From Chloracidobacterium sp. CP2_5A (GTDB lineage Bacteria; Acidobacteriota; Blastocatellia; Chloracidobacteriales; Chloracidobacteriaceae), in assembly GCA_002254845.1 (NCBI GenBank), contig NKPT01000007.1, forward strand, positions 24,011-88,010: DNA of 64,000 nucleotides, written 5' to 3'. The notes under the pieces are model-generated. The model was not told the DNA's origin, did no database searches, and saw only the letters and a list, made by a program, of their open reading frames with translations. The translations under genes were made by a program, and so were the position numbers. Positions 21,215 through 30,875 of the stretch are shown piece after piece (position 1 is the first letter of the stretch; each line of letters starts with the position of its first letter).

Positions 21215-21243
21215 ATCGGGCCGGCCACGCAGCGTCTGATTTC

Positions 21244-21252
21244 TGGTATCAT
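21244..21252 (+). promoter_or_regulatory. Extended -10 promoter of yicC-gmk-rpoZ
   Basis: TGGTATCAT (21244-21252) fits an extended -10 element (TGn plus TATCAT). It lies 48 bases before the yicC ATG in the 86-bp gap. The -35 region is poor, which is usual for extended -10 promoters. Confidence 0.45.
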
Positions 21253-21300
21253 GGGCGCTTTGCCGATTACAAGCGCGACGCTGGGAAGGATGCCTGAGCA

Positions 21301-22182
21301 ATGAAAAGCATGACAGGGTTTGGCCGCGCCGCCATCGCCACTGACGAGTTTGCCCTGACGGTCGAGCTGCGAGCCGTCAACAATCGCTTTCTGGACATCC
21401 ATGCGCGCCTGCCGTCCGAGCTCACGGCCCTGGACCTGCCATTTCGGAAGCTGGTGCAGGCGCGCTTGCAGCGCGGGCGCGTTGACGCGACCGTGAGCTT
21501 GACGCAGCATCGCCCGGTCACGTTCGTGGTGAACCTTCCGCTGGTGCAGGGGTATGTCGCGGCGCTGCGCGAGGCGCAGGCGGCGACGGGGGTCGCCGGG
21601 GACTTTGACCTGAGCCTCATCGCCCGCTTGCCGGGCGCGATTCAGCCCGCCGCGGAATCGGACGAAGCGTTTACCGCGCGGCTGGCCGAGGGCTTTTTAT
21701 CCGCCGCCGGGCAGGCGCTCGACGCCCTTGACGCCATGCGCCAGACGGAAGGGCGGGCGCTGGCGCTGGAAATCGCGGCCCGCCTAGACGCCATCGCCGA
21801 GCGCATCCCTGCGATTGAGGCGGCGGCGGCGGCGGTTTTTGATACGCAGCGCGCGCGGCTGGAACGGCGCATGCAAGCCCTGCTTCGGGACCTGGGCAGC
21901 GTGGACGAAGCCCGCTTGGCCCAGGAAGCCGCCTATGCGGCCGAACGCTGCGACATCGCCGAGGAAATCGCCCGCCTGCGCAGCCATGTGGCGCAAATGC
22001 GCGATTTGTTGACAAGCGAAACGCCCGGCGTCGGCAAGGCAATGGATTTTCTCTTACAGGAAATGAACCGCGAAGCGAATACGATGCTGTCAAAAGCTAG
22101 CGAGTCCGAAATTCACGACGCGGCGTTGGCCATCAAAGCCGAGGTCGAGAAAATCAAGGAGCAAGCTCAGAATGTCGAATGA
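21301..22182 (+). CDS. yicC: YicC/YloC-family endoribonuclease
   Basis: The 293-residue protein begins MKSMTGFGRA and has the family segment ELRAVNNRFLDIHARLP. It ends with FLLQEMNREANTMLSKASE...EVEKIKEQAQNVE, all diagnostic of YicC, recently characterised as a stress-related endoribonuclease. It overlaps gmk by 11 bp, and yicC-gmk-rpoZ is a conserved operon in many bacteria. Length matches the family. Confidence 0.93.
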   Translation: MKSMTGFGRAAIATDEFALTVELRAVNNRFLDIHARLPSELTALDLPFRKLVQARLQRGRVDATVSLTQHRPVTFVVNLPLVQGYVAALREAQAATGVAGDFDLSLIARLPGAIQPAAESDEAFTARLAEGFLSAAGQALDALDAMRQTEGRALALEIAARLDAIAERIPAIEAAAAAVFDTQRARLERRMQALLRDLGSVDEARLAQEAAYAAERCDIAEEIARLRSHVAQMRDLLTSETPGVGKAMDFLLQEMNREANTMLSKASESEIHDAALAIKAEVEKIKEQAQNVE

Positions 22183-22852
22183 CCGCCTACATCCTCCGCG
22201 TCGCGGCATGCTGGTGGTGGTCTCCGCGCCGTCGGGGGGCGGCAAGTCCACGTTGCTCAACCGACTTCTGGCTGAGGTGGAAAACCTGCACTATTCGATT
22301 TCCTACACTACGCGCCCGCCGCGTCCCGGCGAGCGCAACGGCGAGCATTACTACTTTGTTTCGCCGGATGACTTCGAGCGCATGCGCGAGCATGGCGAGT
22401 TTTTGGAATCGGCGGTGGTTCACGGCCATTTTTACGGCACGCATCGCAAGTTTGTCGAAGACACGCTTGACCGCGGCCAAGATCTCATTCTCGACATTGA
22501 TGTGCAGGGCGCGGAAAGCTTGGCGACGATTATGCCTGAAGCTACTCGGATTTTTATTATGCCGCCAAGCTACGAGGTATTGCGTCAGCGGCTCTCCGCG
22601 CGGGGCAGCGATGATCCATCCGCGATTGCGCGTCGCTTGCAGAACGCCAGTCGGGAAGTGCGCCGGTTTCGGGAGTTTCACTACGTCATTATCAACGACA
22701 ACCTTGATCGCGCCCTCCGGGCGCTGACGTGCATTGTCAGCGCCGAGCGCGAGCGGTGGCGCCTTTCAGAAAAGGCGCTCGACGCAATTATCGCCACTTT
22801 TCAAGCTGAAACCATGACTTCGCTACGGGAAGGAGATTTGCCCAAGCCATGA
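22172..22852 (+). CDS. gmk: Guanylate kinase
   Basis: This enzyme phosphorylates GMP to GDP. The 226-residue protein has P-loop SAPSGGGKST, the GMP-binding segment SYTTRPPRPGERNGEHYYFV, DIDVQGAE, and the lid around RRLQNASREVRRF. It is translationally coupled to yicC upstream (overlap 11 bp) and to rpoZ downstream (ATGA overlap). Confidence 0.96.
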   Translation: MSNDRLHPPRRGMLVVVSAPSGGGKSTLLNRLLAEVENLHYSISYTTRPPRPGERNGEHYYFVSPDDFERMREHGEFLESAVVHGHFYGTHRKFVEDTLDRGQDLILDIDVQGAESLATIMPEATRIFIMPPSYEVLRQRLSARGSDDPSAIARRLQNASREVRRFREFHYVIINDNLDRALRALTCIVSAERERWRLSEKALDAIIATFQAETMTSLREGDLPKP

Positions 22853-23106
22853 CAGCCTCAAAGTCGACACCCGAGCATCAACCTGAAGTGCGCTACATTC
22901 CAGATAGCAAGTACCGCTTGATCTTGGTCGCCGCGGCGCGCAGCAAGCAAATCCAGAAAGGGCGCGAGCCGCGCCTTCGCTCCGCCAGTCACAAGCCCAC
23001 GCGCATCGCGCTGGAGGAAGTCAGTCAGGGTCTAGTGCCCTTCGAGGTGTTGCCGCCGCGCGAGCCGGTGATTCCCCATCACGAGGACGGCATCATCAGC
23101 GGCTAG
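22849..23106 (+). CDS. rpoZ: RNA polymerase omega subunit
   Basis: The 85-residue protein contains the omega core (YRLILVAAARSKQIQKG...KPTRIALEEVSQGLVPFEV). It promotes assembly and stability of RNA polymerase. It overlaps gmk by 4 bp, consistent with the conserved yicC-gmk-rpoZ operon. The C-terminal extension rich in Pro/Glu/His is lineage-specific. Confidence 0.9.
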   Translation: MTASKSTPEHQPEVRYIPDSKYRLILVAAARSKQIQKGREPRLRSASHKPTRIALEEVSQGLVPFEVLPPREPVIPHHEDGIISG

Positions 23107-23297
23107 CCCAAGCCCCGCGCGCGCCGCGAGTTTGCGGCGGCCCTCGCTCGCGGCGCGCGGCTGACGTTCATTCGCTAGATAGAGAGCCGCATTGCGAAGC
23201 GTCCCCACTTCGCGGATCCGCTGCTGGCGCGTCAAGCCAGCTTCCGCCGCCTTGCGCCGCCCTGCCCGGCGCAAGCGACGCGCAGGATGGTCATCTT

Positions 23298-24455
23298 ATG
23301 CGAATGATAGCCAGCCGCGCCGAGGATGCGTGGCATGCCTTGCGCCAGCCGGGCGCTTATGAATGGTGGTACTTTGACGCGCTCTCCGATGACCATGAAT
23401 ACGGGCTGGTTGCCATCTGGTTTTGCGGCATGCCGTTTTCGGCGGATTACAACGCGCACTTCGAGGCTTACGAGCGCGGGCGGGCTACGCCGCCAAACCC
23501 CGCCGATTACGCCGCTTTCTCATTCGCGCTTTACCATCGCGGGCGCCCGATTGCTTACGCGCTGGTTGAGTACGACGACTTTACGGCAGCGACCGACCGC
23601 CCGGCGGTTAGCGCGGGGCGCAACGCCTTCGCTTACGACCCGGCGACCGCGACCTATCATCTGGTCGTTGACGTGGACCTGACCGAGGTGACAACGGCGA
23701 TTCCGGTGGCGATTGGGCGTCGCCTGACTGGGGCGTTCGCGTTTCGCAACCTTACTGAAGACTGGTTCTCTCCGGCGCTGGCGGCTTCCAGCGCCGGGCT
23801 GATGAGCGCGACGCAGGGGACGCATACCTGGAACTTGGTCGCTCCGGTCTGCGCGGTGAGCGGCGCGCTGGAAATCAGCGGGGCGGATGGGCGCCGCGAG
23901 CGGCGCGTGAACTTTGCGGGGCGCGGCTATCACGACCACAACTACGACCCCGTGCCGATGACCCGCGCTATCAACCGCTGGCACTGGGGCCGCTGTTGGC
24001 GCGGCGACCGCATGCTGATTTACTACCGCAACGAGCCATTTCCGGGCCAGCCGGGCGCGTTTTCGTTTGGGGCTGTGTTTGACGGCGCGCGACCGCAACT
24101 GGCGACGGACGCCGTCGAAGTCGCCTTTGAAGCTCAGCGACGCAACTGGCTAGGGTTGAAGTACCCGCACCGGCTGCGGGTGACGCTGCCTGCGACCGGC
24201 GAAACCTGGACGATTCGGCAGCGGCACATGGTTGACTCCGGCCCCTTTTACATTCGCTTTCTGAGCGGGCCGGAGGCGGGATCTCCCGGCGACGCGCATG
24301 GCGTATCGGAAACGCTTGATGGCGCGCGGCTGCGGTGGCGCATGTTTCGGCCGATGATCAATACGCGCATTCAGCGTCCGCCAAGTCGGGGGGCGCTGTT
24401 GCCGGCTCCGGTCGCTCGGCTGGGACGCACGGCGCTCATCTGGCTTATGACGTAG
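23298..24455 (+). CDS. crtC: Carotenoid 1,2-hydratase (CrtC-like)
   Basis: The 385-residue protein begins with the CrtC/AttH-type lipocalin-like signature GAYEWWYFDALSDDHEYGLVAIWF. It continues with GRGYHDHNYDPVPM and INRWHWGRCWRGDRMLIYY, in which the His/Asp/Trp cluster is typical of hydroxyneurosporene-synthase-type hydratases. CrtC adds water to the psi end of lycopene or gamma-carotene derivatives, giving a 1'-hydroxyl group. Phototrophs with gamma-carotene or flexixanthin-type carotenoids need this step. It lies 191 bp after rpoZ and is probably separately transcribed. No other carotenoid gene is adjacent. Confidence 0.82.
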   Translation: MRMIASRAEDAWHALRQPGAYEWWYFDALSDDHEYGLVAIWFCGMPFSADYNAHFEAYERGRATPPNPADYAAFSFALYHRGRPIAYALVEYDDFTAATDRPAVSAGRNAFAYDPATATYHLVVDVDLTEVTTAIPVAIGRRLTGAFAFRNLTEDWFSPALAASSAGLMSATQGTHTWNLVAPVCAVSGALEISGADGRRERRVNFAGRGYHDHNYDPVPMTRAINRWHWGRCWRGDRMLIYYRNEPFPGQPGAFSFGAVFDGARPQLATDAVEVAFEAQRRNWLGLKYPHRLRVTLPATGETWTIRQRHMVDSGPFYIRFLSGPEAGSPGDAHGVSETLDGARLRWRMFRPMINTRIQRPPSRGALLPAPVARLGRTALIWLMT

Positions 24456-24500
24456 GCGACGGGGGCGGATTGGGAAAGTCGGCACGGGGTTAGCGAAGCG

Positions 24501-25954
<1,454 letters not shown>

Positions 25955-25955
<1 letters not shown>

Positions 25956-25986
25956 GATATTCAGGGTTGCTGATATTCAGGGTTGC
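25955..25986. repeat. 16-bp exact tandem duplication before mpl
   Basis: TGATATTCAGGGTTGC occurs at 25955-25970 and 25971-25986. The copies cover the stop codon of the small upstream gene and touch the mpl start codon. One copy adds 16 bp to the intergenic spacing. Confidence 0.93.
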
Positions 25987-26333
25987 TCGGCGGGAGCCTC
26001 AGCAAGCTGGCGCGTCAGGGCGTCCAGCTTGCGCCAATCCCGGTCAGCGAGTCGAACTTCCGTCGCCTGCCAGCCCTCCTGCCCCGAGCGAGCGAGCTTA
26101 AAGGTCGCCTCAATCTGGGCCTCGACAATGGCATCGCTCGGCGAAAAGCCCGGCAGAACGCGGCGGATGCGAATTTGGCGGCGGTCGTAACGCCCGCCAA
26201 GCGCTTGCTGAATCGCCCTCTGGGCCGTCCGCGCCGAGAGCGACTGCCCGGCCGCCACGCCAAGGGCGAAGGCGGTCGCGGCGAGACCCAAGCCGACAAC
26301 CAGCCAGAGCGCCATCCTCTTGCGCGTAAACAT
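25977..26333 (-). CDS. Small membrane-anchored protein of unknown function
   Basis: The 118-residue protein begins MFTRKRMALWLVVGLGLAAT, a signal anchor or signal peptide. A soluble part with LGGRYDRRQIRIRRVLPGF and a C-terminal GWQATEVRLADRDWRKLDALTRQ follows. The open frame extends upstream to 26465 but would overlap dacB by 128 bp; the ATG at 26333, 5 bp after the dacB stop, is the natural start. It lies between dacB and mpl, so it may be a periplasmic helper in cell-wall turnover. I recognise no family. Confidence 0.65.
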   Translation of the reverse strand: MFTRKRMALWLVVGLGLAATAFALGVAAGQSLSARTAQRAIQQALGGRYDRRQIRIRRVLPGFSPSDAIVEAQIEATFKLARSGQEGWQATEVRLADRDWRKLDALTRQLAEAPAEQP

Positions 26334-26337
26334 TCGG

Positions 26338-27942
26338 TTATTTCCTTTCCGGCGCTCGCCCGCCGCCGACCGAGGCGCCGGCGGCGTATTCCGCCAGCGC
26401 CTTGCCCAAGTCATCGCCGGCGGCGACGCCAGCCGTCCGCGCCGCGTTGAGGTGATTGGCCACAAAGCTGAAGACCAGAACGCGCCCGTTGGCGGCAGCT
26501 ACGTAGCCCGCCAGCGCGCTCACGTCATCCAGCGTGCCGGTCTTGGCGCGCAGGTTATCGGCGGCCCGCGTGCCCTTCATCCGGCTGCGAAGCGTGCCGT
26601 CCCTGCCCGCAATCGGCAGCGAGTCATAAAAGATCTCCCACGCCGGATGCTTGCGCATGTAGCGCAACAACGCCGTCAGCGCCGTCGGCGTGACATTGTC
26701 GAGCCGCGACAGCCCCGATCCGTCGCGGATTTTCAACTCGGCGACCGGCGCGCCGACCCGCTTCATAAAATCGGCGACGACTTCGCACCCGGCGGCGTCG
26801 GCGTCCTTGTCGGCCGGGCCGCGCGCCTTGCCCAAGTGTCGCAAAAGAAGCTCGGCAAAGAGGTTGGAGCTGATTTTATTCGTCGTCCGCACCCAGGCCG
26901 AAAGCGGCGGCGACTCAATAAAGGCAATCTCCCTGAGCTTTTCCGCGTCCAGCGGCTGCCGCTGGCGGAAATTGGCGTCGGCCCGGCGCGCGCCGCCCCG
27001 GACGACAATGCCGCGCCGCAGGAGCATTTCCCGAAACAGATGCGCCGCGAATCGCGCGGGGTCGTGAATGGCGACGCCCAGCTCCCGCCCGCCGTTGGCC
27101 GGCAGCCGGCCGTAAAGCTCAATTTCATTGTCGGCCAAGCCCCGGTGAATCCCAAAGGTATCCGCGTCCTTGCTGGCCGCCGTCATCGCGCCGTTGCGCA
27201 AGGTGACGTAGCTCGTCGCCGGCGCGAACGTCGCTTGCGGCGGCTCGCCTGCGCGCGTCGGCGTCACGGTCAGCGTCACGTGGTTGTCAGCGACCGAAAG
27301 CGCGCTGACTTCCGCGCCGTAGTGCCACTGAAGGTCGTCCCAGCCCCATCCGTCGCCCAGGGGCGGCGCGCGGAAGTAGCTTTCATCGCCGACAATGTCG
27401 CCAGCGATTTCCTTGACGCCCGCCGCCGCCACTTGGTCGGCCAGATTTTCAAGCGGCGTCAGGCGCGCGTCTTTCTGATCGGCGTTGAAGCGGCTGGAAA
27501 TGGTTGGGTCGCCGCGCCCGACCAGCGTCAAGTCGCCCGCCACGACGCCGGTGGCGTCCAGCGCCGCGACGTAAACCGACGTGCGAACGCGAAAGTCAGA
27601 GCCCAACACGTCCAAGGCGGCGGCGGTCGTCAGCAGCTTCATATTGGAAGCTGGCAGAAACCGCTTATCGCCGCCGACATCGGCCAGCGCGTCGCCAGTT
27701 TCGGCGTCCTCGACGCGAATGCCAATGCGCGCGCCCTGCAGCGCCGGACGATTGGCAAGGCTTTCCGCAAGCGCCTGGAGCGGAGCGGCGGACGCCGGCG
27801 GCGCGGACGCGGCGGCTTTTGGCGGAACGCCCTTTGGCGACGCGCCGGATCGCTGCGCATCCGCCGCCGGCGGCGCGGACAGCCAGCCGCCGGCGAGCGC
27901 CGCGCCCAGAACAACCCTCATCCACAAAGCTTGGCTAGGCAT
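26338..27942 (-). CDS. dacB: D-alanyl-D-alanine carboxypeptidase/endopeptidase (PBP4, class C)
   Basis: This periplasmic enzyme trims or opens peptidoglycan cross-links. The 534-residue protein has a signal peptide (LGAALAGGWLSAPPAADAQ). The three active-site motifs are present: SNMK (the SxxK serine, in FLPASNMKLL), SSN in TTNKISSNLFAELL, and KTG in RAKTGTLDDVSALAGYV. The long insertion between the first two motifs is typical of PBP4. It heads the minus-strand run dacB, small protein, mpl. Confidence 0.93.
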   Translation of the reverse strand: MPSQALWMRVVLGAALAGGWLSAPPAADAQRSGASPKGVPPKAAASAPPASAAPLQALAESLANRPALQGARIGIRVEDAETGDALADVGGDKRFLPASNMKLLTTAAALDVLGSDFRVRTSVYVAALDATGVVAGDLTLVGRGDPTISSRFNADQKDARLTPLENLADQVAAAGVKEIAGDIVGDESYFRAPPLGDGWGWDDLQWHYGAEVSALSVADNHVTLTVTPTRAGEPPQATFAPATSYVTLRNGAMTAASKDADTFGIHRGLADNEIELYGRLPANGGRELGVAIHDPARFAAHLFREMLLRRGIVVRGGARRADANFRQRQPLDAEKLREIAFIESPPLSAWVRTTNKISSNLFAELLLRHLGKARGPADKDADAAGCEVVADFMKRVGAPVAELKIRDGSGLSRLDNVTPTALTALLRYMRKHPAWEIFYDSLPIAGRDGTLRSRMKGTRAADNLRAKTGTLDDVSALAGYVAAANGRVLVFSFVANHLNAARTAGVAAGDDLGKALAEYAAGASVGGGRAPERK

Positions 27943-28094
27943 CTCAAGTCTTCACAGTAGTTTCGATAGACGGGCTCCGCGCCGCTTCCCGGCGCGATAA
28001 GCAACGTTAGCACGTTGGATGAAAACCTTTCGACGGACAAAGTTTCCGTTGCGGTCGGCTAGGTCATGAGCGAAGTTGGAAGTGAAACGTCCCG

Positions 28095-29072
28095 ATGCTC
28101 AACCAGACGCCTTCCAAGCTGCCCCCGCGTCAATCATCGCGCCGGTTGCCCATGCCAATGTCCAATCAATACGCGCCGCAAGCTTATTCCGCGCCACTCG
28201 CGCTCTCGCGGGCCGATTTCTGGCGCGCCGCGCTCGAACTGATGAAGCCGCTTACGTGGTTCGCGCCGATGTGGGCGTTTCTGTGCGGCGCGGTCAGCAG
28301 CGGCGCAGCCCCAACTGGCGAGTTCCTCTGGGGCCTGTTTCTGGGCGCGATTCTGGCTGGGCCGCTGATGTGTTCTATGTCGCAGGTGATGAACGACTAC
28401 TGCGACCGGGAAGTGGATCGCTTAAACGAGCCGCAGCGCCCGTTCCCGTCGGGGCGCATCACGGAAGCGCAGGGGCTGTGGCTGTGCGCGCTCCTGACGG
28501 CGGCTTCACTCGCCCTGGCGTGGGCGGTGGGCGAGTGGAAAGCGCTGGCCCTTACCGTGGCCGCATTTGTGATGTCGCTGCTATACAGCGCCCCGCCAGT
28601 GCGCGGCAAGCGTAATGGCTGGCTGGGCAACGGGCTGGTGAGCTTCGCCTATGAAGGCGTCGCGTGGGCAACCGGCTGTCTGGCGGTTGCCGGGGCGTTT
28701 CCTCCGGCAAGCGTCGCCGGGGCGGTTCTCTACAGCGTTGGGGCGCACGGCATCATGACGCTCAACGATTTCAAGAGCGTGTCCGGCGACACCGCCCTTG
28801 GGATTCGCTCCGTGCCCGTGCAGCTCGGCATTCCGCGCGCGGCGCGCGTCGCCTGCTACGTGATGAACATTCCCCAACTGCTCTGCGTGGGCTTGCTTGG
28901 GTGGTATGGCAAATGGGCTTGGGCAGCCGTTCTGATGGGGCTGCTCGTGGCCCAGCTTCCGCTCCAGGTCAAGCTCATCCGCGACCCTGAAGCCCGCGCG
29001 CCCTGGTACAACGCGACGGGAACAACCCTCTATGTGCTAGGCATGATGGCGTATGCGATTGCCATTCGCTGA
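28095..29072 (+). CDS. bchG: Bacteriochlorophyll/chlorophyll synthase (BchG-type UbiA prenyltransferase)
   Basis: This polytopic enzyme esterifies bacteriochlorophyllide or chlorophyllide with a polyprenyl diphosphate. The 325 residues hold LMKPLTWFAPMWAFLCGAVSSG, close to the BchG N-terminal signature, and the first Asp-rich motif in NDYCDREVDRLNEPQRPFPSGRI. The second, DFKSVSGDTALGIRSVPVQLG, and about eight to nine membrane helices follow. BchG, ChlG and BchK paralogues are hard to separate by eye; the WFAPMWAF segment favours BchG. The start is uncertain: ATG at 28095 has no clear ribosome site and internal Met codons near residues 20-22 are alternatives. ArsA-like, csmA and PH-domain genes follow on the same strand. 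Confidence 0.88.
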   Translation: MLNQTPSKLPPRQSSRRLPMPMSNQYAPQAYSAPLALSRADFWRAALELMKPLTWFAPMWAFLCGAVSSGAAPTGEFLWGLFLGAILAGPLMCSMSQVMNDYCDREVDRLNEPQRPFPSGRITEAQGLWLCALLTAASLALAWAVGEWKALALTVAAFVMSLLYSAPPVRGKRNGWLGNGLVSFAYEGVAWATGCLAVAGAFPPASVAGAVLYSVGAHGIMTLNDFKSVSGDTALGIRSVPVQLGIPRAARVACYVMNIPQLLCVGLLGWYGKWAWAAVLMGLLVAQLPLQVKLIRDPEARAPWYNATGTTLYVLGMMAYAIAIR

Positions 29073-29132
29073 CTTGCCTATCGCTGACGACCGCCGCGAC
29101 GCGCGCCTCGGCGCGGTCCCGCGCAACACGAC

Positions 29133-29172
29133 AAAGACGGAACGTATGAGAAAAAGACGGAACGTATGAGAA
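29133..29172 (+). repeat. 20-bp tandem duplication of the arsA-like start region, making a 7-residue upstream ORF
   Basis: AAAGACGGAACGTATGAGAA is repeated exactly at 29133-29152 and 29153-29172. Both copies contain an ATG. The first (29146) opens a seven-codon frame, MRKRRNV, whose TGA (29167-29169) overlaps the real ATG (29166), so ribosomes ending on the small frame could restart on the ATPase gene. Confidence 0.88.
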
Positions 29173-30353
29173 TCATTATCTACACGGGCAAAGGCGGGGT
29201 GGGAAAGACAAGCGTGGCCGCGGCGACGGCGCTGCTGGCGGCCGAGCGCGGCTTGCGCACGCTTGTCATGAGCACCGACCCGGCCCATAGCCTCTCCGAT
29301 TCGCTCGACCTTCCGCTCGGACCTGAGCCGCTGCGCGTCCGCGACCAGCTCGATGCGCTGGAAACTAACGTCTATCAAGACTTGGAAGATAACTGGGGCC
29401 TTGTGCGAGCGCACTTTGCCGAAATCCTGGCCGGACAGGGCGTGGACGGCGTCCTTGCGGATGAGTCAGCCATCCTGCCCGGCATGGAGGAGCTGTTCAG
29501 CCTGACGCGCATTCGCAAATACCGCGAAAGCGGCGACTATGACTTGCTCGTGGTGGACGCCGCGCCAACTGGCGAGACGCTGCGCCTGCTCTCGATGCCG
29601 CAGACGCTAAGCTGGGTCGTGCGGCTGGTGCGCGGACTGGAAAGCTCGATTGTGCGCCCAATTGTGCGGCCGCTCGCCAATGCCACGCCGGGGCTGCGCA
29701 GATATATGGCGTCGGAAAAGGTCTTTTCGGAAGTTGATCGCATGTTCCGCAATCTGGAAGCCATGCACGACATCCTCTGCGACGGGACGACCACGACGGT
29801 GCGACTGGTCATGAACGCCGAGAAAATGGCCATCAAGGAATCCAAGCGGGCGCTGACCTATCTGAATCTGTATGGACTCCTCTCAGACGGCATCGTGGTC
29901 AACCGCCTCCTGCCGGTGAACGAAAACAGCGGCTTTTTGGAAGGGTGGAAAGCCGTCCAGCAGCGGTATCTGTCGGAGATTGAAGACTCGTTTCAGCCGT
30001 TGCCAATTCTGCGCGCGCCGATGTACGGTTCGGAAGTCGTCGGCATAGACCGCTTGCGAACGCTGGGGCGCGACCTCTTTGGGGACAGCGACCCGTCCGC
30101 TCGGCTGTATGACGAGCGTCCCTTTGAAATGTGTAAATCGGAGCATGACTGCCGCATTCGCATCCGGCTGCCGTTTCTGGAGCCAGATCGGCTCGAAACG
30201 TGGATTGCCGGCGACGAGCTGGTCATTCAGATTGGCAATCAGCGGCGCATGGTCGGCTTGCCAACCTCCATGATCGGGCTTGAGCCAAGTCATGCCGAGT
30301 ATCAGAACGAGTGGTTGAGTATTTGTTTTGAAGCCCCGGTCGGCGTTGGCTGA
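29166..30353 (+). CDS. ArsA/GET3-family ATPase (chlorosome-associated type)
   Basis: The 395-residue P-loop ATPase opens with YTGKGGVGKTSVA (deviant Walker A), followed by MSTDPAHSLSDS and VVDAAPTGETLRLL (switch regions). These are the hallmarks of the ArsA/GET3 group, which moves oxyanions or delivers membrane proteins. There is a single ATPase unit, as in GET3, and the C-terminal 80 residues form a small beta-rich alpha-crystallin-like domain (RIRIRLPFLEPDRLETWIAGDELVIQIGNQRR). No arsenite pump or ArsR is nearby. It sits between bchG and csmA; ArsA-like genes also lie beside chlorosome genes in Chlorobi and Chloroflexi, so a role in placing chlorosome proteins or building the envelope is likely. 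Confidence 0.85.
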   Translation: MRIIIYTGKGGVGKTSVAAATALLAAERGLRTLVMSTDPAHSLSDSLDLPLGPEPLRVRDQLDALETNVYQDLEDNWGLVRAHFAEILAGQGVDGVLADESAILPGMEELFSLTRIRKYRESGDYDLLVVDAAPTGETLRLLSMPQTLSWVVRLVRGLESSIVRPIVRPLANATPGLRRYMASEKVFSEVDRMFRNLEAMHDILCDGTTTTVRLVMNAEKMAIKESKRALTYLNLYGLLSDGIVVNRLLPVNENSGFLEGWKAVQQRYLSEIEDSFQPLPILRAPMYGSEVVGIDRLRTLGRDLFGDSDPSARLYDERPFEMCKSEHDCRIRIRLPFLEPDRLETWIAGDELVIQIGNQRRMVGLPTSMIGLEPSHAEYQNEWLSICFEAPVGVG

Positions 30354-30368
30354 AGCGCCGCCGGGGCT
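30332..30368 (+). other. Strong hairpin at the end of the arsA-like gene
   Basis: AGCCCCGG (30332-30339) pairs with CCGGGGCT (30361-30368), and inside it CGGCG (30341-30345) pairs with CGCCG (30356-30360), leaving a 10-base loop that contains the stop codon. There is no following T-run, so it is more likely an mRNA-stabilising or processing structure, or a partial attenuator, than a complete terminator. Confidence 0.5.
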
Positions 30369-30524
30369 GTCGCGCCGATGTCGCAGCGGGGGGCTAGAGC
30401 GCTGTCCCGCCCAGCGCGCAGCTCTGAGGGAGCCGTCGGCGGCATGGTTTGACGACGCGCCAGGTTTACGTCCCCAAAGTTCAGCCCACTTCCTTTCCAT
30501 CCGAACTTCGGAGGACTTGTCACT

Positions 30525-30752
30525 ATGGGTCAGTTCAAAAAAGTCGTTGACTCCATCGTCGAAATCGGCGAGATCAACCTTGAAGGCCACATCAACCTCG
30601 TTGGCGACATCTACCGCGCCATCGCCTACAACTTCGACCGCATCCAGGGACGCATGTTCGACAACCTGTATGACGGCGGCGGCGCTCGGCGCAGCATGGG
30701 CGCGGCGCCGGCGGGGAAGACCACGGCTTCTCGCTTCACAGCCGAAGGCTAG
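30525..30752 (+). CDS. csmA: Chlorosome baseplate protein CsmA
   Basis: This 75-residue protein binds bacteriochlorophyll a in the chlorosome baseplate and passes energy to membrane complexes. It has the small-size amphipathic pattern of CsmA and the segment EGHINLVGDIYRAIAYNF, matching the EGHWETVG region of green-sulfur CsmA, including the His (residue 22) thought to ligate bacteriochlorophyll a. The Gly/Arg/Ser stretch DGGGARRSMGAA and the tail KTTASRFTAEG resemble the C-terminal extension that is removed from the Chlorobi precursor. GGAGG lies 10 bases before the ATG, a strong ribosome site as expected for an abundant protein. It lies between the ArsA-like and PH-domain genes. Confidence 0.85.
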   Translation: MGQFKKVVDSIVEIGEINLEGHINLVGDIYRAIAYNFDRIQGRMFDNLYDGGGARRSMGAAPAGKTTASRFTAEG

Positions 30753-30765
30753 GTCCCCAGCGCGC

Positions 30766-30818
30766 GGGAAGCTCAGTATCCGGCGCGAGGCGATGGCGGA
30801 GTGTCGCCTGGGCTTCCC
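30766..30818 (+). other. Structured intergenic element downstream of csmA
   Basis: GGGAAGC (30766-30772) pairs with GCTTCCC (30812-30818), and inside it AGGCGA (30788-30793) pairs with TCGCCT (30804-30809). It lies 14 bp after csmA. There is no T-run. It could protect the csmA message 3' end so that it accumulates more than the downstream gene. Confidence 0.45.
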
Positions 30819-30875
30819 ATCTTAAACCATTACGCTTATCTACGCCCGGCCCAGGCGGTTTGAGGAGAAACGACG

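Noticed and set aside
26320..27960. Plus-strand frame of 546 codons opposite dacB
   Set aside because: dacB has signal peptide and all three penicillin-binding motifs; the opposite frame is low-complexity Arg/Ala/Gln-rich.
29166..30353. Arsenic-resistance ArsA
   Set aside because: There is a single ATPase unit, no arsB, arsD or arsR, and the neighbours are photosynthesis genes.
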